Assembly: GCA_963774945.1 (NCBI GenBank)
Contig: CAVZHA010000010.1
Location: forward strand, 62,001 to 126,000
DNA length: 64,000 nt
DNA from: Trebonia sp963774945
GTDB lineage: Bacteria; Actinomycetota; Actinomycetes; Streptosporangiales; Streptosporangiaceae
Direction: 5' to 3'
Within the stretch, counting starts at the first letter, position 1. Every line of letters begins with the position of its first letter. The position numbers were made by a program, and so were the translations under genes. Under the pieces are notes generated by a model, which saw only the letters and a list, made by a program, of their open reading frames with translations, was not told where the DNA came from and did no database searches. Positions 61,690-64,000 of the stretch are shown here, one piece after another.

Positions 61690-62442
61690 ATGAAAATCGC
61701 GGTGGCAGGCGGAACGGGCGTCGCCGGACGCTGGGCGGTCGAGGCGGTGCGCGCCGATGGTCATGAGGCCATCGTGATCGCCCGTTCGATCGGCTCCGAC
61801 CTGGTGACCGGTGATGGGCTTGACGTGGCGCTCGCGGGCGTTGACGCGGTGATCGACACGACCAACGTCGCGTCGTCGGGCAAGCGGCGCAGCAGCGAGT
61901 TCTTCGAGGCAACGGCCCGGACGCTGATGCGCACGACGGCCGCGGCGGGTGTGCGGCATATCGTTGTGCTCTCGATCATCGGGATAGACCGGGTGCCCTA
62001 CGGCTACTACCAGGCCAAACTGCGCCAGGAGGAGGTCCTCCGGGAATCGCCGGTGCCGGTCAGCATCCTGCGCGCGGCGCAGTTCCATGAGTTCGCCGGG
62101 CAGTACCTGGCCACGATGCCAGGGCCAGTGGTATTCGTCCCTCGCTGGCGTGCCCAGCCGGTCGCCGCCCGCGAGGTCGGCGCGGCCCTGGTCAGGATCG
62201 CGGCTGGCGATCCGGTGGCCATGTCCGAGCTCGCGGGCCCGCGGGAGGAGATAATGGCTGACATGATTCGCCAGGTCGTTCGCGCACGCGGGGATCGGCG
62301 GCTGGTCGTCTCGGCGCGACTGCCGGGCGCGGTGGGCAAGGCCATGGCGGCGGGCCGCGGCCTGCCCGGCCGGCCGGGCCTGCGCGGGACGCAGACCTTC
62401 GCCGACTGGCTGACCGAGCAGCGGGCGCGGGGCGCGCTGTGA
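61690..62442 (+). CDS. NAD(P)-binding SDR-like oxidoreductase (ECF41 partner)
   Basis: 250 residues. MKIAVAGGTGVAGRWAVEAV (NAD(P) site GGTGVAGR 7-14), VVLSIIGIDRVPYGYYQAKL, VPVSILRAAQFHEF: atypical SDR of the NmrA/NAD(P)H-binding group. ECF41 genes are typically next to oxidoreductases or related enzymes. Last codons overlap the sigma start (GTGA). Confidence 0.9.
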   Translation: MKIAVAGGTGVAGRWAVEAVRADGHEAIVIARSIGSDLVTGDGLDVALAGVDAVIDTTNVASSGKRRSSEFFEATARTLMRTTAAAGVRHIVVLSIIGIDRVPYGYYQAKLRQEEVLRESPVPVSILRAAQFHEFAGQYLATMPGPVVFVPRWRAQPVAAREVGAALVRIAAGDPVAMSELAGPREEIMADMIRQVVRARGDRRLVVSARLPGAVGKAMAAGRGLPGRPGLRGTQTFADWLTEQRARGAL

Positions 62443-63329
62443 CGACGGAGCCGGACCTGCTGGCCGCGAGCTTCAGCCAGGCGCGGCCGAGGCTGGTCCG
62501 GGTGGCGTACGCGATCATCGGCAGCCATGGAGAGGCCGAGGACGTCGTCGCCGACTGCTGGTTTCGGCTGACCGCCGCAGACCAAGTCGAAACGGTGCGT
62601 GATGTCGAGGCATGGGCGGTCGTGGCCGTGTCGCGAATGGCGCTAGACGTGCTGCGATCCGCTCGGGTCCGGCGAGAGCGCTACATCGGCCCGTGGCTGC
62701 CCGAGCCAGTGGTCGCGTCACCCGATGAGACCGGCGCGGACCCGGCGGACCAGGTGACGCTGGCTGACGAGGTCGGCTACGCGCTCCTGGTGGTTATGGA
62801 GACATTGTCGCCGGCCGAGCGCACCGCGTTCGTCCTGCATGACCTGTTCGGGCTGACGTTCGATGAAGTGGCGGTCATCGTCGGCCGGGCGCCGGGGGCC
62901 GTCAGGCAACTCGCCTCCCGGGCCAGGCGGCACGTCCGCGAGCGATCCCCCTGGCCGTCGACCGACGCAGCCGAGCACCGGCGCGTGGTCGAGGCGTTTG
63001 CCTCGGCGGCGACCTCGGGCGACCTGACGGCGCTGATTCGCGTGCTCGACCCGGAGGTGGTTTTGGTCAGCGACGGCGGGGGCCTGGTCACATCCGCCCT
63101 CAAACCCGTCCTCGGCGCGGACCGGGTCGCGCGGTTCCTGCTGGGCGTCCTCGCTAAGGAGCAACCGGGCGACGTGATCGACCGCGTGAACGTCAACGGG
63201 GCACCGGGGTTCGCCGTCTACCAGCAAGGCGAACTCGTCACGATCGCGGCCGTGACAGTGGCGGCCGGCCGGGTAACGCGCCTGGACCTGGTCCGGGCCC
63301 CCGGCAAACTGCCACGCCAGATCGGGTGA
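62439..63329 (+). CDS. ECF41 sigma factor (SigJ-like)
   Basis: 296 residues. Region 2 (AYAIIGSHGEAEDVVADCWF), the ECF41 linker signature WLPEP (86-90), region 4 (LSPAERTAFVLHDLFGLTFD), then a SnoaL-like C-terminal domain with the conserved DGGG near 208. The C-terminal domain acts in place of an anti-sigma factor. Autoregulation is expected from the ECF41 promoter at 61621. Confidence 0.93.
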   Translation: MTTEPDLLAASFSQARPRLVRVAYAIIGSHGEAEDVVADCWFRLTAADQVETVRDVEAWAVVAVSRMALDVLRSARVRRERYIGPWLPEPVVASPDETGADPADQVTLADEVGYALLVVMETLSPAERTAFVLHDLFGLTFDEVAVIVGRAPGAVRQLASRARRHVRERSPWPSTDAAEHRRVVEAFASAATSGDLTALIRVLDPEVVLVSDGGGLVTSALKPVLGADRVARFLLGVLAKEQPGDVIDRVNVNGAPGFAVYQQGELVTIAAVTVAAGRVTRLDLVRAPGKLPRQIG

Positions 63330-63478
63330 GACCGAGGTTCGCCGGGAAAAACACATCCGCTGGACGCGTCCCAAGACGAGTCCGATGAAGAGGCGGGCGG
63401 CCCGAAGGGACATTTGAGGTTAAACCCCCACGGTAAGGTTCGGGGTAACTCGGTTCGGCGCGACATCTAGGTGGGTCC

Positions 63479-64000
63479 TTGAGAACTCTCTTGCTGTCCG
63501 CCGCGGTGTCGATGGCGATTGCGCTGCTGGGCACCCCGGTCGCGATCCGCTTCTTCGTCAGGCACGGCGTCGGCCAGGAGATCCAGGACGAACTGGCGGC
63601 GGCTGGGCACGCGAGCAAGCGAGGCACGCCCACCATGGGTGGCATCGTGATCATCCTGGCGACGTTGGTCGGCTATCTGGCCGGGCACCTCATCACCGCC
63701 GACCCAATGACCGTGTCCGGGCTGCTGGTGCTGTTCCTGATGACGGGTATGGGCCTGGTCGGTTTCGTCGACGACTTCATCAAGGTCTTCAGGCAGCGCA
63801 GCCTCGGGTTGCGGGCCGGGCAGAAACTGGCCGGGCAGGTCGTGGTGGGCGCGGCGTTCGGCAGTCATGGCGCTGCGCTTTCCGAATGGCTACGATCTGA
63901 CTCCCGCGTCGGACCATCTGTCTTTCCTGACGGACTTCGGCATCGCCATCGGCCCGGTGTTCTTCGTGGTCTGGGTGATCCTCATGACGGGCGGCGCGTC
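63479..64000 (+). pseudogene. mraY: MraY-type phospho-MurNAc-pentapeptide transferase, partial, frameshifted
   Basis: TTG start with AGGTGGG upstream. LLLSAAVSMAIALLGTPVAI, SKRGTPTMGGIVIIL, GFVDDFIKVFRQRSLGLRAG (catalytic Asp pair) to QVVVGAAFG. One extra base near 63862 moves FPNGYDLTPASDHLSFLTDF, IAIGPVFFVVWVI to another frame. Runs off the window. It transfers phospho-MurNAc-pentapeptide to undecaprenyl phosphate. No mur/fts neighbours, so this is not the dcw copy. The shift may be an assembly error. Confidence 0.75.

Noticed and set aside
63432..63458. GGTAAG before the mraY copy
   Set aside because: The second half (GTTCGG) does not match G(A/C)CGC and the gene has no redox link; not counted in the ECF motif set.
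1..64000. CRISPR arrays, tRNA or rRNA genes
   Set aside because: No regularly spaced repeats and no tRNA- or rRNA-like conserved segments were seen on reading; a covariance-model scan could still find an RNA missed by eye.

Overview
The window is very GC-rich (roughly 70 % over most of it), with many GTG and some TTG starts, ATGA/GTGA gene overlaps and several leaderless starts. The content is typical of a soil actinobacterium: ECF sigma/zinc anti-sigma pairs, SigG-like and ECF41 sigma factors, a DUF574 methyltransferase, a deazaflavin-type nitroreductase, a WXG100-like operon, mycothiol-type TIGR03085, and many TetR/MarR/GntR regulators. The order Streptosporangiales or a relative is plausible, but nothing here fixes the genus. 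It reads as an accessory chromosomal region rich in efflux, redox and regulatory genes, with many broken genes.

1-6.5 kb: a redox/stress block with a peroxiredoxin-like protein, a secreted beta-propeller, two consecutive ECF sigma/zinc anti-sigma pairs, a HAD dehalogenase, an ABM monooxygenase and an SDR. A bipartite motif (GGTAAG, 14-16 nt, then G-A/C-CGC) recurs in the correct orientation upstream of the peroxiredoxin, the first sigma gene, the ABM gene, the SDR and a truncated redoxin, and looks like one ECF regulon. 6.4-7.05 kb is a recombination scar: a redoxin N-terminus, a piece of nhaA-dsbA and a broken membrane phosphatase. The nhaA-dsbA piece is a 103-bp direct repeat of the intact gene at 22.95 kb, so the repeats bracket about 16.4 kb.

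7.7-20.4 kb: the bracketed segment carries three regulated drug-efflux modules (TetR/MMPL/MFS, TetR/DrrAB-type ABC, TetR/MFS), each with recognisable operators, plus YciI, SigG-like sigma, VOC and TfoX genes. 20.4-30 kb holds frameshifted genes (thioredoxin-like, TetR, DUF4396, TIGR03085, ClC channel, MarR) around an intact NhaA-DsbA fusion, a TetR/NmrA pair with tandem operators, and a MarR locus. 30.5-37 kb is a signalling block (two response regulators, FIST protein, multi-GAF histidine kinase). 37.2-40.9 kb is a YtrA-like GntR/ABC operon with a 29-bp palindromic operator. 41-48.3 kb has HxlR, DUF574, quinone oxidoreductase and an ArsR/SRPBCC operon.

48.4-52.5 kb is degenerate (DUF3885, SDR fragments) around an Arc-like antitoxin/Doc-like pair whose Fic motif is lost. 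52.5-54.1 kb is a clearly lower-GC pentapeptide-type membrane protein. 54.3-57.4 kb is a WXG100-like four-gene operon. 58.1-61.5 kb encodes a membrane protein and a secreted CHAP plus GH73 wall hydrolase. 61.6-63.3 kb is an ECF41 sigma unit with a textbook ECF41 promoter. The window ends in an mraY copy outside the dcw cluster with a frameshift.

Many genes are broken by single-base shifts, some in compensating pairs. Real decay and assembly error cannot be separated from the sequence alone, and several conclusions depend on which it is. No rRNA, tRNA or CRISPR array was recognised.
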